Origin: Grammothele lineata
Lineage: Eukaryota > Basidiomycota > Agaricomycetes > Polyporales > Polyporaceae
Reading direction: 5' to 3'
DNA length: 64,000 nt
Assembly: GCA_002150815.3 (NCBI GenBank)
Contig: NDFF03000145.1
Span: forward strand, 38,803-102,802
Shown: positions 1 through 11,255 of the stretch, piece after piece
Numbering within the stretch: position 1 is the first letter of the stretch
How the letters are laid out: each line of letters opens with the position of its first letter
The notes under the pieces: model-generated
What the model was told of the DNA's origin: nothing
What the model saw: only the letters and a program-made list of their open reading frames with translations
The model's database searches: none
Translations under genes and position numbers: made by a program

Positions 1-301
1 GAACGACTCGGAATGGAAGTGTGGCCACCCCAGGACCCTCTGGAGAAGGCGGCTGCGACGCCTTCGTTTCTTTGACCCGCAGGAGGTGGCGGACGCGCGC
101 TTCCTACTCATACCCCCTTCTCGCCTTCTCGGGGCCTCCCTTCTCCCGCACATCCCCTTCCCGCACCCCTCTCTTTCTTTCTTCTACACCCTCTCTAAGC
201 CCCCTCCCCCTCCCCTTCCCCTCTCCCCCCTTCCGCGTCTCGTCTCGTCTCGTCTCGATCGGACCGCCGGCACTAACGCTCGCGCGCGTAAATACACGCA
301 G

Positions 302-671
302 GTACCAGAAGAACACGGGGCGGCGGCAGTGCATCTTCCTCCTCCTGCTGATCATCTTCGGCCTCGTCATCGCGCTCATCTTCAAGCCGCGCAGACACCA
401 CTCCTCCCCAGCCCCGCCTGGTGCGGCCCCGCCTGCGTCGAGCTCGCCCTCGAGCGTCGCTGGGGAGGCTCAGGTGGGCGAGAGTACGGACCTGGCCGGG
501 AGAAGGCGCGCGGGCCGTGCTGCGGAGGGTGGGGTGTTGGACGTGGTGGCGACGACCCCTGTGAGCGTGAGCACGCCGCTGCGGATACTGCGCGTCCGGA
601 GGGACGGCCATGCTCCTGCTGCGATACCTGAGGCAGGGGGAGAACTAGGGGGAGGGGGAGGGCTTGCGTGA
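302..671 (+). CDS. t-SNARE of the syntaxin-16/Tlg2 type, C-terminal exon (5' part outside or unresolved)
   Basis: The exon opens after a CTAAC-like branch site (271-280) and an acceptor at 300-301. It encodes a short basic linker (YQKNTGRRQ) and then a strongly hydrophobic helix, which is the pattern of the membrane anchor that follows a SNARE helix. About 65-95 residues follow the anchor, ending at the stop at 669-671. Yeast Tlg2 is unusual among syntaxins in having such a luminal extension, which favours Tlg2/syntaxin-16 (endosome to trans-Golgi fusion). The preceding exon, which should carry the SNARE helix, cannot be resolved in bases 1-100, so the gene is partial. A (CATA)n tract lies in the presumed 3' UTR. 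The family call rests only on the anchor and its flanks; another syntaxin is possible. Confidence 0.55.
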
Positions 672-747
672 TGCGCGGGGCGCGGGGCGGACGGTCGGTT
701 TTGTTGATTTATTTCCAGTCTTCGTCTTTTGTGCAGACTGTGCTGTG

Positions 748-772
748 TACATACATACATACATACATACAT
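748..772. repeat. (ATAC)n microsatellite
   Basis: About six tandem copies of a 4-base unit lie just downstream of the t-SNARE stop codon, probably in its 3' UTR. Nothing else suggests a function. Confidence 0.85.
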
Positions 773-1035
773 TCGTAGGTAGCTGTTCTCCGTGTTACTG
801 TATGCGTTTTTTTAGTCCCAGGTCCCCGTCTAGTCCCGGCTGGCTCCCTTGGCTTTGAAGGCGCGAAAGTCGCGTCTCGTGTGACCGTGCCGTGCCCGAG
901 TGAGTCCGCTGTTGTCGGCATCGTTTGGAGGCCGGGGTTGTGGCATTTTGACGACTCGGCTGGCGTTTGCCGACCTGAATATTACCGCAACCCGTTGTCG
1001 CCCAGAGTCTGAGTCGCCCCTTCGCCTCCTTTCGC

Positions 1036-1426
1036 GACGAGCCAGGACCCCTGAAAAGTGGCGGGGGAGGCAGTCCGGCCATCCGGACGGCGCTTAGCGA
1101 TTTTGGGCCTCAACGTTGGCCAAAAGTCCGGACGTGGAGGGCCAAAATGGGGGTCCAAGCCGTCCGAAAGTCCGGACATGGGTGGGGAGGAGGCCGTCCG
1201 CCCGGGCGCCTACGGCGCCCCGCCTTCCGAGATTACCAAAAAGGGGAATTTTAGCCGGCCCTGAAGGAGCCGGCCGGAAAATCCGGACGGCGCTTAGCCT
1301 TTTGGAGCTCGAGGAGAGGTCATCATCCGGACATTGGCCTCGAAACCAGTCCGGACACGGACCCTTCAAAACCCGGGCGTCTATCGGACGGCCTCTCCCG
1401 CCACTTTTCAGGGGTCCTGACGAGCC
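1036..1426. mobile_element. hAT-like MITE, 375 bp, with 8-bp target-site duplication
   Basis: The element spans 1044-1418. Its ends are perfect 22-bp inverted repeats (1044-1065 and 1397-1418, beginning AGGACCCCTG and ending CAGGGGTCCT), and the symmetry continues imperfectly to about 35 bp. Identical GACGAGCC octamers flank it at 1036-1043 and 1419-1426. An 8-bp duplication is characteristic of hAT and P superfamilies. Inside are many TCCGGAC-type motifs and an 18-bp direct repeat (1081-1098 and 1281-1298, exactly 200 bp apart). No transposase is encoded, so it must be mobilised in trans. The perfect duplication suggests a fairly recent insertion. Assignment to hAT rather than P is inference. 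Confidence 0.88.
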
Positions 1427-2117
1427 CCTGGCTCGCGTTCGCGCGCGACGGCGGCCCGCAGCGCTCCCGACGCCGCGAAACGTTTGCGCGCCCGGTGATA
1501 TCGTTCGTGCGGCGCTGCAGCGCCCGCGGCCGTCAGTGATCGAGGCGTGGTTTTTTCAATCGTTCATCGTTGCAAAACTGCAAGTCGCTGCTGGTTGCTA
1601 TCTTAGAATTGGGAACGATCCCGTCGCTCAAACAGGGAAGCTCGAATTCGACGTCGTGCTTGTCATCGCTTGCGCTTGCGCTACCAGCACTTCCTGTATC
1701 TCTTCCTCCTCAACCATCTTCTCCCCCCGAGTCCGCTTTCTTTGGACCTCTTCCTGAGACTTATTTCGGTAGCCAACTCTGCTCTACTCTAGAGGGCGTG
1801 ACCACTCCGCGCGGCGCGCCGGCCCACACCGCGAACCCTGAGCTTCCAAGAGCACCCACGGGCCACCTTCCGCAAACGACGGCGTCCGACGCCGTGCCCC
1901 CCGCCGCTCGTTCATAGTGCCGGCCTTCGTCTGCAAATTCGCAAGCCCTCGCTCACTCGCTTACGACCCCCGCGACACGACGCCATTGCCTGTCAAATAA
2001 ACACACCGCGACTCCAAGCACACCCCAGCGTCCGACAGGCCCAAGCTCAGGACAAGACCCACTACTACCTTCACGACCGCTGCGACGACCTCAGCAGCCA
2101 GCAAAACCGCCGCCACG
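1427..2117. other. Intergenic / promoter region of the MscS channel gene
   Basis: No supportable gene. The stretch from about 1700 is C/T-rich with little A/G on the plus strand, as is common in basidiomycete promoters and 5' leaders, and leads into the ATG at 2118. Confidence 0.5.
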
Positions 2118-5100
2118 ATGAGCATCCCCATGCGCTCCATCGACGGCCACGACTACGGTTCGAGCGACACCGACTACACCCCCTCGCCCGTCTACCCGCC
2201 CGGCGCGGGCACCGGCTCCTCCCAGGCCTCGCGCCCGCTCCTCCAGCACGTCCAGACCGAGCCCGTGGGCTCGCTCCCGTCCTCGGGCACGACCAGCCCG
2301 CACGTGCGCATCGCGGACGACGCGGGCGCGAGCCCGTACCGCCAGTACGACGCGTCGCGCGCGGCGTCGTACCCGATGGCGCGCGGGCACCGCGGCTCGG
2401 GGCGTTTTGGTGGCGGGGGTGGGAACGGCAGCGAGAGTGCGAGCGGGAGCGGGGATTTGGGCGGGAGCGGGGCGGGGAGGAACGCGAGCTGGGACTTGCT
2501 TGCGGGCGTGCGCAAGTTCGAGCAGGGGTACGAGCGGTTCGACTCGCGGCACGCGAGCGAGGCGCACCTCCAGTTCGCGGATGGGGACGTTCCGAAAAAC
2601 AAGGTGCGTGCTGCGTCATGTCTTTCTGTTTTGCGCGAGGGAGTGGAAGAGAGTTAGGGAAGTGGAATCCTGGTGGGACGCATGAGATGGCGGAATGGAG
2701 AAGGTCCGTACGGAGAAGCAAAACGCTGACTTTGTCCTTCGCAGCTCTCGAAGTTGTATAACTATCTATTGAACGTATCTATCGTTACGAGATGGGCGAT
2801 TTTCATCATCCCAGTGCTTGCTCTGCTGTGGATCCCAGGCATCCTGGGTCTCACCAAGTTTCCAGACAAAAGAGTGCGTAGCCGAAGTGCTTGTTCTTTT
2901 TGACACATACAAACCTAGAGTGTATGAGACAGATATACGGTGTCAAGCTGTTATTTTGGAGTATCTGGCTCTCTGTGGTATGGGTCGGTAAGTAGTCGTT
3001 CCCCCTCGGCCAATTCTGTTTGACGCTGACGAGATGTTGTTAGGATGGTGGGCATCACTTGCAGCTAGGTGTGTTCTGTCTATATTCCAGCTACCACTCC
3101 TTTAATCCACATGTGAACGTAGTATGCTGCTTCCGCACGTCCTTCGTAATACCGCCGGTGTTGTCCTAGTTGGTACTAGGAAGTACATCGATTGGCTTAC
3201 GGTTTTACACCGGTAAGTGTTCTTCATACATCGGCTGAAGTAGTATGGTCAATCCATCCTTCGTCTAGCTATGCTGCATTCTTCGGCTGGTCACTCGCTG
3301 TCTGGATCTCCTACCAGCCCCTCATCAACGCGCGGCAGGAGACGACCAACCAGAGCGCGATCAACGACGTCGACACGCTCGCCAAGCTCCTCTTCGGCCT
3401 CTTCCTCTCCGCCGCCTTCCTCTTCTTCGAGAAGATCTCCATCCAGTGGATCGCGGGCAAGTTCCACGAGCGCTCGTACGCGGAGCGCATCGCGGACCAG
3501 AAGTTCGCCGTGCGCGTGCTCGTCACGCTCTACCAGCACTCGACCGACATCCCGTGGCGCTCGGACACGCTCCGCGACGGCCCGGCGGACGCGAAGCGCA
3601 AGTCGATGAACCCCCAGAGGCTCTTCAAGAAGGCGCTCAAGGGCGTGCGCGGCGTCGCGACGACCACGACGACGGTGCTGGGTAACGTAGCCTCTGAGAT
3701 TGCCGGAACGTGGGTATATGCGCCTCTGTTAGTATTTCGAAGTCTGATCGAAATCACGCCACAGGTCTGTCCTCCAACCCAATTCTCCTCAGGCGATGGT
3801 AAAGACCGCGCTCGAGTCCGCGAACAAGTCCCGATTGGTGAGTGCACTCGCTATCCTGCGTCTTCTATTCACCCACTGAAAGCACGTCGCAGCTCGCGCG
3901 CCGCTTGTTTTACTCCTTCGTTCGCCCTGGCGCCGACCGCCTGTTCGTCGAGGATATCGCCCGGTTCTTCGCCTCGCCGGACGAGGCCGACGCGGCGTTC
4001 GCGATCTTCGACAAGGATTCGAACGGGGATGTCAACCGCGACGAGATCGAGATGTCATGCATGTGAGTCTTTGTCGTTCATCGGCGAGCTTCGCGGATTG
4101 ACTTCGCCTTTCTCTCAGGGAGGTCCACCGAGAGCAGCTCTCGATCGAGCACTCGATGCGCGACTTGGACAGCGCTGTCGGTCGCCTGGACAACATCCTC
4201 ATGAGTGTCTACTTCATTGTAGTCATCTTGATCTTTGCGGTTACACTGGTAAGAACGATCAACTTGAAGGATTCGAAACGGATATTGAACGTGCGTTCTA
4301 GGAGGCGCAATTGGCCACTCTGATCACCAGCGCAGGAACCCTTGTCCTTGGTATGCGTATCCATCCATTGATAATATCTTTGGATACCGACTGATCCCTT
4401 CTTCTAGGTCTCAGCTGGCTCATCGGCAGTAGCTTGGCTGAAGTCCTCACGAGTATCATCTTCCTGTTCATCAAGCACCCGTACGACGTCGGCGACCGCG
4501 TCGAGATCAAAGATATCACGTACACCGTGAAGGAGATTCGTCTCCTCAGCACGATCTTCCTCGACAAGAACGCGTGCCTTGTGCAGGCCCCGAACACCGT
4601 CCTAAATTCGGAGTTAATTCACAACATGCGGCGCAGTCCTCAGGTGTGTCGTCATGTGTATTTTCCTGCATACCGTAGCATTAACTCGGTTGGAATTAGC
4701 AATCCGAAACGTTCGAGTTCGAGGTCGCGTTTTCAACCACGTTCGAGCAAATCGAGCGCTTGCGAGAGGTTATGCTTTCCTTCGTGAAGGCGGAGCGTAG
4801 GGACTACCAGCCTATTTTCGACGTCTACGTTGTCGGTCAGTCCCCTTCACCGTCTTGTCAGATGCTCTTCATTGACGTATCCTCTGGCTAGATATGCCCG
4901 CACAAGAGAAGCTAGTCCTCCGCGCCGACATCAAATACAAGAGCAACTGGCAACAAGGCACGCTCAAGGCGCAACGCCGGAACAAGTGGATCTGCGCGCT
5001 CAAGTCGTCGCTCGGGAAGCTGCACATATACGGGCCCTCTGGCGCGCCCCCGACTCCTGCAGGGCCGACCAAGTACACGCTTGTGCCGTACGAGGAGGTC

Positions 5101-5502
5101 CTCCGGCAGGAGGAAGAGGCCAAGTTTGCGCGTCAGCCGACGGCGTCGAGCGCGGAGCTGCATATCCCCAAGTCGGACTGGACGTTCGCGGACCAGAATT
5201 CGGCGATCGGTGCGCCCATTCTGATATATATTGCCGACATTCAACGCTAACATTATGTTACAGTCGACGACTCGCAAGACGTGTTCGGTGAGGGCAGCCA
5301 GCTCTACATGCATCGCCCGCAGCAGACCCCAGCAGGCACCCCACGGCGGCGACCTGCAGAGATGCCAGAGATGCCCACTGCGGTCACGATGCCAATGGCA
5401 GCGCCGCCGATGCCCCCCATGCCCATAACGGCGACGCCCCCGCAGATGGAGGAGATCGAGCTCATGACGCCGCGCGCGAATCAGCTCGCGCACAACCCAT
5501 GA
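2118..5502 (+). CDS. EF-hand MscS-type mechanosensitive ion channel
   Basis: About 14 exons encode roughly 860 residues. Exon 1 (2118-2603) is a disordered Ser/Gly-rich cytosolic segment. Later exons supply several hydrophobic helices (for example 2745-2873, 2921-2987, 3123-3212, 3269-3450). An EF-hand near residue 475 (DKDSNGDVNRDE, about 4012-4047) has acidic residues at the calcium positions. The pore helix and MscS beta domain follow (about 4420-4640: LAEVLTSIIFLFIKHPYDVGDRVEI, here split over 4433-4507), then a cytosolic domain and a Met/Pro-rich tail. The family matches fungal Msy1/Msy2-type channels, which act in ER/perinuclear membranes and are calcium-modulated in hypo-osmotic shock. 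Exon phases join cleanly with no break. Exon 3 could start at 2921 or 2933, both in phase. Confidence 0.9.
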
Positions 5503-6342
5503 TGCGCATGTAGTAGCGTCATGGTCCCGCCGATCTTGTAGGTACTGAGTGAGGTTGTGGATGCAGTATATCCTGATTTCCCTCCGTGGACACCAGTTCG
5601 AGCCTGAGGGCAGCTTGGTGTGGCGCGTCTCCGTCACCAGATCCAGATCTCTCCGCGGTCTGGATGACGTGCCAAGATTCGGCAGTGCCGTCTCCATGGA
5701 GTCGAAGTTTTCCTCAGTGGACTAGAGTCAGGACTTAGCAGACTTACCAAGATTTCACCCCTACAATGTATAAGCTAGGACATATCATATTATCATAGCA
5801 GCCCAGACCCCCAATCCCGATTGCTTTAACTCACTTCGTTGATTCATCGATTTGTAGGGAGTAAGGTACATGTTGGCATCGTATGTGTCTCACACGCAGT
5901 ATTTCATCGCTGACATCCTTGAAACATCATATTCTAGTGAAATATAAGCTCGCGCTCCTCAGGTTGCATCCGAGAGGGCTGCCATCTATGTTTCGTCTTT
6001 GCGCATTCTAGAGAAAGCTTCACCTCGCTACGCAGCAGTTCGCGTCTGGCCAACTACGGGAAGGTGGAGTGAGGTGCGTGTAGGGGCTTTCATCAACCCA
6101 TTTCTTCTTGTGACGCCTGATGTCCTATTTAGGATGTGAGTGTCGTCGGCGACGCTGCGCACCTACTGGACAAGTGCGCATTCGGCGCCCGGACCCAGAG
6201 TCGCCAGGCCGTGGCAGCTATCGTCTACCCTGCCAACTAAGCGCCCAACGGGTTCGAATTCGGACCGCGGAGCTGCACGACCACACCTCCACCCCGCACA
6301 CAAACATCGTCTTCGGAACTTCTCCCTTCCTACCCTCACAGA
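5503..6342. other. Intergenic region
   Basis: It holds the 3' flank of the channel gene and the promoter of the next gene on the same strand. No open frame with coding character or RNA gene was seen. Confidence 0.5.
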
Positions 6343-7803
6343 ATGGCAGTTATAACTAGGAAACGGGCTCGTGAAGCCGAACAGGTACCGTGAGTTCATT
6401 CGTTGGTTCATTCTCTCTGAATCTCTAATAGAACAGCCTTCTAGCCCCGCGCCCTTAGCGGCAGCGACCACAACAACGCGAATGCGAGACCCTCGCTCGA
6501 GGAAGAAGCGCAAGATCAACACAGAACTCGCAGCATCCCTGTGAGTAAACAGACCTTAAGTGCAGTAGGATCCACACTTAGCGTGTCTTCGGGTAGCCCC
6601 TCGTTCAAGGCCCGTCTTCTCGGAGAACCCTTGGAAGAGCTGCAGAATGTTTATGAAGCCTTGCACGAATGTGCAACTCTCATGGTACGATTTAATACCA
6701 AATTCTGCGTTTTCTGCTGTCTGACCCTGCCCGCAGCGGAAGTAAGTGCCTTGGCCACCCGCGCCGCATTTCGGTCTCGTTAAGTGTTTTCTTATGCTAG
6801 CTTGAAGGGCGGATATGCCGAGGTGGTGGAATCAGCAAGCTTACGCTTGAAAGAGATCAGAGATGCGATGATTCTTGAAAAGGTGGGTGACATCTGATTA
6901 AGGGTACTGAGAGTCACACTTATGCGTTTGTACACACAACAGCAATCAGCGCCTCAAAACCTACCGCCACCATCCCCTCCCGCTCCAACATCGCAAGCGT
7001 TAGATCCACTCATCATTCAGAGCCATGACGAGGTAACAGAACAAGTCGTCGACAAGCCAACTACTCCCGGCTCAGATCCTTTACACCAACCCCATCGCCA
7101 GCTTACCCCACCTTCCCCTCTTCCCCTTTGCTCACGTCCCTTCCCCACTCGTCGTGGGACGCCTGTCGATGCTTACGTGGGCGGCTTCGTTCTTACAGAG
7201 GGCATGGTTGCACGCCTTTGTCTCCAGGCCTACCACCGCACCGAGGACGAACTCATACGGGACGGACCGATCGACCTCGCTGCACTGTACTTCGAAGGAA
7301 GCTACCCTGTCGACAGCCCCACCCTCATACCGATTCCTGCACGTTACAAGGATGCACCAGATGTCGAGGATGTCGCTTGGTTACTTCCATGTAGAGTAGC
7401 GATCGTCAAAGCCGGCCGTAAACAACCCAGTCTCCCCTTCGACAAAGCTGCAGAGGTTTATGCCGATCAGTGGTTCCCCCGCGGGTTGCGAGAATCGGCC
7501 GCGTTCAGAAGCGCGCGGTACATACAGTGCGAGTATCCCCGCGATGAGGAAGGTGAGTATCTTGTATACAGCCCCGCCATGTCTCTTAGCTCACACTTGG
7601 GTATGCCAGCGACGGGCTGCGTTCTCCGGAAAATAAGGGAGTGCCGTCCAGAAGAGCGTGTGGAGCGTGAGCGGATAGCTCGAAAATGGCTGATTCAGAA
7701 TGGAATTCAGGACATGGTGCGTTTTCTGTACTGTATCCTATATCGTGTACTGACATAGTCTCCGTAGCCCCCTCCACTACCTACCCTCTACCTGCTAGAT
7801 TAG
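6343..7803 (+). CDS. Hypothetical protein, nuclear-type, about 360 residues
   Basis: The ATG at 6343 opens a short exon (to 6384). The second exon encodes a basic RSRKKRK stretch that could be a nuclear localisation signal. A helical region follows (LEELQNVYEALHECATLM, about 6629-6685). A 5-nt micro-exon (about 6737-6741) is needed to keep frame into a second helical segment (about 6803-6881). The large exon from about 6944 to 7551 has a Pro-rich linker and then a compact domain of unknown type (motifs VDAYVGGFVLTEGMVA and AAEVYADQWFPRGLRE). The next exon ends at 7716, and a 36-nt last exon (7768-7803) adds PPPLPTLYLLD and a stop; without that splice the frame ends at 7758. I recognise no domain. 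The gene model is good but the function is unknown. Confidence 0.6.
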
Positions 7804-8303
7804 TTCCGTACTGTTTCCCGTCTGCCATAGTAAGAGCATCTCGTTATGCGTACCCCACTCTCATTGACATTGATTGCAGGTCTGACTTGTCTTCATCGTG
7901 TGTCAATAGCCCAATCTCGGATCCTCTGTACTATTAGTCGTTTTGCTTCACAACTTATTTTCTCTCTGGCCTTCCCCGTTGCCCGATCGTGGAGATGTTA
8001 GGTATGTAGTGTATGGGATTGCCTTGATAGTTTCAGGGCACGGTAGCAATGCGACGGCCGGCTCTTCTGCTCGATTCCCTCCACCATACAGGGTGCACGC
8101 GGTTGAGATGAGTGAGAGGCATGCGCTAAGCAAAGGGCCATAGTGATGCATCTCACTATGTCTGGTTCCAGTCGTTGACAGTTACGTGGGGTGTACCGTT
8201 GTAATAGGGGTACGTCGACTACGGTGTGCAAGGGCCTTGGATTTGCTGCCTTTCTCAGCGAGCGCTCCTTCTAAGTCTGGACTTATCTATCTTACCTCTC
8301 GCC
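7804..8303. other. Intergenic region
   Basis: Short gap between two plus-strand hypothetical genes. Small open frames occur on both strands but none shows coding character. Confidence 0.45.
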
Positions 8304-8932
8304 ATGTGGCCCGAGAAGATCCTCCGCCAGTTCGCCACCATTCCCCCCAACCCTTCCGAGAGCGACTTCCATGGCCCATACAACAAGCTTCTCTACACGC
8401 TCTTTCCTCCCGACACCGATTTCGTGGTTGTGCCGCAGCGTGTGCCCGATGACTCCTACACTTCGGCCGACCCCATCGACCTGTTCGAGGTCTATCTCCT
8501 GAACAAGCCCGTTCTCGTTCTTGCGTTACAGCCTCCGGGTCATCTGGCAATCCCCTCAAAGCGGGCAGCAGCGGACTCGCAGATCAGACAGCGTATGTTC
8601 GACCAAGCCGGTCAGTGTCACCAGTGATAGTCTCCTGCGCGTATATTCTTCTTAAACTCGCTGATCGTGATTTAGCACTCTGCCCTCTAACTACATTACA
8701 CGCTATTAGCGCGTTAGGAACTAATTTGTGCTTCTACACTCTGACTACAGAAGAAGACGCGGCGGTTATCAAGCCATACGCCATTCGGCCGCACGCCATC
8801 CAATTAACAGACACTGCGCCTGCCTGTCGTTGGGACTGTGATATCTTGCAGCCAGAAGGGGAGCAGCGACTGCGTCAAGTCGTGGATGAAATCAGGGCAG
8901 GATGCGAGGTCCTTGGAGGCGGAGAAGCATAG
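8304..8932 (+). CDS. Basidiomycete-specific hypothetical protein, about 187 residues
   Basis: Two exons (8304-8610 and 8676-8932) join in phase through a 65-nt GT-AG intron. The protein has motifs such as PYNKLLYTLFPPDTDFVVVP, a hydrophobic VLVLALQPPGHL strand, then CPLTTLHAISALGTNLCFY, and near the end RWDCDILQPEGEQRLRQVV. It has no signal peptide or membrane helix. I recall this pattern from a widely duplicated family of unknown function in Polyporales and relatives; that is memory, not a search. The alternation of hydrophobic strands and an acidic/aromatic core recalls small nuclease-like alpha/beta folds, but no catalytic motif can be named. Both exons are open and the stop is normal, so this copy appears intact. 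Confidence 0.7.
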
Positions 8933-9155
8933 AGCAAGTGGATGTATACAGCTTTGAAAACAGTGTGTCTTGCATTCAATATTCCACTGGGATCGAAGGT
9001 TTTCGTGAGAACATGAGGTCGTCTCGACCAGAATTGTGAACTTTTCCTCCCCCAATCTCAGACATTATACACGAAATGGATCGCGTTCCTGACGAAAGCA
9101 AGCAAGTCTACAAGGGGACGCATGTCGCGATAGAAATACAGCAAACCGACACTAC

Positions 9156-10850
9156 CTAACCAACGTTCCACCCGTTCTGCTGCTGTGACGGACTCCCCCA
9201 TCCCGCTGCAGCACCCGGGCTCCCCCACCCGCCTGCGCCTCCTGCCGGGGTCGCGCTCGAATTCTGCGGCGACCCCCATGCACCCGTTGTCCCCGGGCTG
9301 CTGCCCCACCCTGCGGTGGCACCTCCGCTGGTCCTCGCAGGGCTGCCCCACGTCCCACCCGTCTGTCCACCTCCACTCATACGCGAAGGACTCCAGGCGC
9401 TGGTAGCAGGAGCACCCCAACCGCCGCCGCCGCCGCCGCCAGCGCCCGGTGCGGGAGCATCGTGCCCGTTGGGCTGGCCCAGCACTCCGGCGCCACTCTG
9501 GAACGCGTCTGCTTCGGGAGGTTCGGGCTTGAGACCGAGGATGAGGTTTGCGAGCTTCGTCTGAAGCTCTTGCAGGCCCTGCAAGGAAGCACAGACACGT
9601 CAGCTTCACTTTCCGACGGTTGAGGAGAGCAGACAGCGATTGCAGAAGCTGAGGTACAGCGTACGGCAAGATGGTGGGAGGGAGGGGGGTAGCGAAAGAC
9701 ATGAGGAGAATGAAGCAGGGCTGGGGAAGGAGAGGGGGACAGTAAGACACACCTTGTAAATCACCTCCTGTGCTCCCAAACTCCCGTCTGTCTCGACGTC
9801 CATGTAGAACTTGTTTGCCCTTGCATTGTAATCAAACGGCAGGTCGTCCCGAGGAGGCTCTTCTTCGAGCGCGTTCTTGCTAAGAGGCCACTCTGCACGT
9901 GCGTCGTACTCGTACCAGTAGGACGTATGCCGGAGCTTGTTATGCGGGTCATACTCAAACCCAACTGCCGCACATGGAGACCACTTTGCATGCTCCTTCG
10001 CAATTCCCTACATCCCGGCATTGCTCAGGTAGAGTTTTAGGATGGTGGCCACAGTCATATACACACCTTCTTGGCTATACAACGGATTCTGAGTGCTTGC
10101 CCTTTTCGAAGCTTGCATATGAGAATTGGAGGCTGGTCAGGCTCGCCTGTACACCCACGCTGAAAGCTTAGAGGACAAGGATAGCTAGACGCAATGAAGA
10201 CACGTACTTTGGCTGACTGGATGCCCGAAGTTCTCTCCACGCTTCGCAAGCTCCTCACCACCCTCATCCAAATCGAAACTAGAGCCGGGCCTTGCTACTG
10301 GCCGGACCTCGAGCATGTTGCTGGTCACGTCAAGTGTACGCTCTTCCTCATTGCATGACACAGAAAGGTGTAGTTCGATGGCACAATATTGACAGTGGAC
10401 CTCGCATGTACAGTCCTAAGGGGGGATGGGTGTTGGGGATGAGGTGGAAGATAGAGCCGGCAGGACATACCCTTGTGTATCGCATGGCTTCGTCGCAGGC
10501 AGTGCTAACCAGGGGAATCATACCTAGCCGGTGAGCAATGAACTCGTCGGGCAATACGGAAGTATTCGTTTCGATTTCGACCATGTCGATGGCTTATAAA
10601 GATTGGCATTTTCAGAAGGGTGGTTTCGTAAACATTAGCGTGTACCTCACCTATGGTCGGTATGTCCGCCATCATCACTCTCCGGAAGGAGTTTGCAACT
10701 CTAGAAGCCGTGCATGGTCAGAGCCGATGAGGGAGAGGAAGCGGTGGCGGAGACGCACGAAAGGTCGACATTTTGGAGGACGAAGTTGACAGAGTTCTTT
10801 TTGTATTCACGTATCCGTACAATTGGTTCTGCGTCTGTTGAAGACTGCAT
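9156..10850 (-). CDS. RPB3: RNA polymerase II subunit Rpb3 with Trp-Gly-rich tail
   Basis: Read from 10850, the exons give the Rpb3 start ([20 protein letters not shown]), then [31 protein letters not shown] and EAMRYTR. The zinc loop [10 protein letters not shown] follows (C-x-C-x3-C-x2-C, intact), then [20 protein letters not shown]. The later part shows [16 protein letters not shown], the aromatic [14 protein letters not shown] and [18 protein letters not shown], ending in the helix [11 protein letters not shown]. All are hallmarks of the AC40/Rpb3 assembly platform that pairs with Rpb11 in the Pol II core. The last exon (9156 to about 9580) extends the protein by about 110 residues of Gly/Ser/Pro with many WG or GW pairs, absent from yeast Rpb3. 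I chose the ATG at 10850 because it directly precedes the conserved core; an in-frame start upstream would need another exon. Confidence 0.93.
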
Positions 10851-11255
10851 TTTGAACGGCGGCGGGGTGAGGGAAAGGGAGGAAGCAGAACGAGGAGAAG
10901 TCACAACACACGCTCGCCCTCGGCGCGCTGACCGTGTCTGTTCCCAGTAGGGAAATATAGACGCTCAATTTCCAGTTCTGTCGTTCGAAGTGATATGGAG
11001 TTGAATATAAGCGATATTTCGAAGATGATATCATCCTGGGAGTCCTATGTGATTTAAGAGGTAGTAAAATGCATCCGTCCGTGACTCCAATATATGCACA
11101 TAGGTCCTAAATGTCTACATGTCTAGTACAAATCTACTCGGCGCTTGATAGCCGCAATAGTATCTATGTCAATGCCCATGAAGCTCCTCGTCTAAAACTC
11201 CGCGGTTCAAGGTCCGTGTCTATGAAATAAATAGCAGCCGAGTCCGAGTAAACCC
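10851..11255. other. Intergenic region between UGT 3' end and RPB3 start
   Basis: It contains the RPB3 promoter (minus strand) and the upstream flank of the glycosyltransferase terminator. It is AT-richer than the genes. No gene is seen. Confidence 0.5.

Noticed and set aside
2071..2721. Long Arg/Pro/Ser-rich open frames opposite the first exon of the MscS gene
   Set aside because: They mirror a GC-rich exon on the other strand and show no motif; the plus-strand exon is phase-consistent with a known family.
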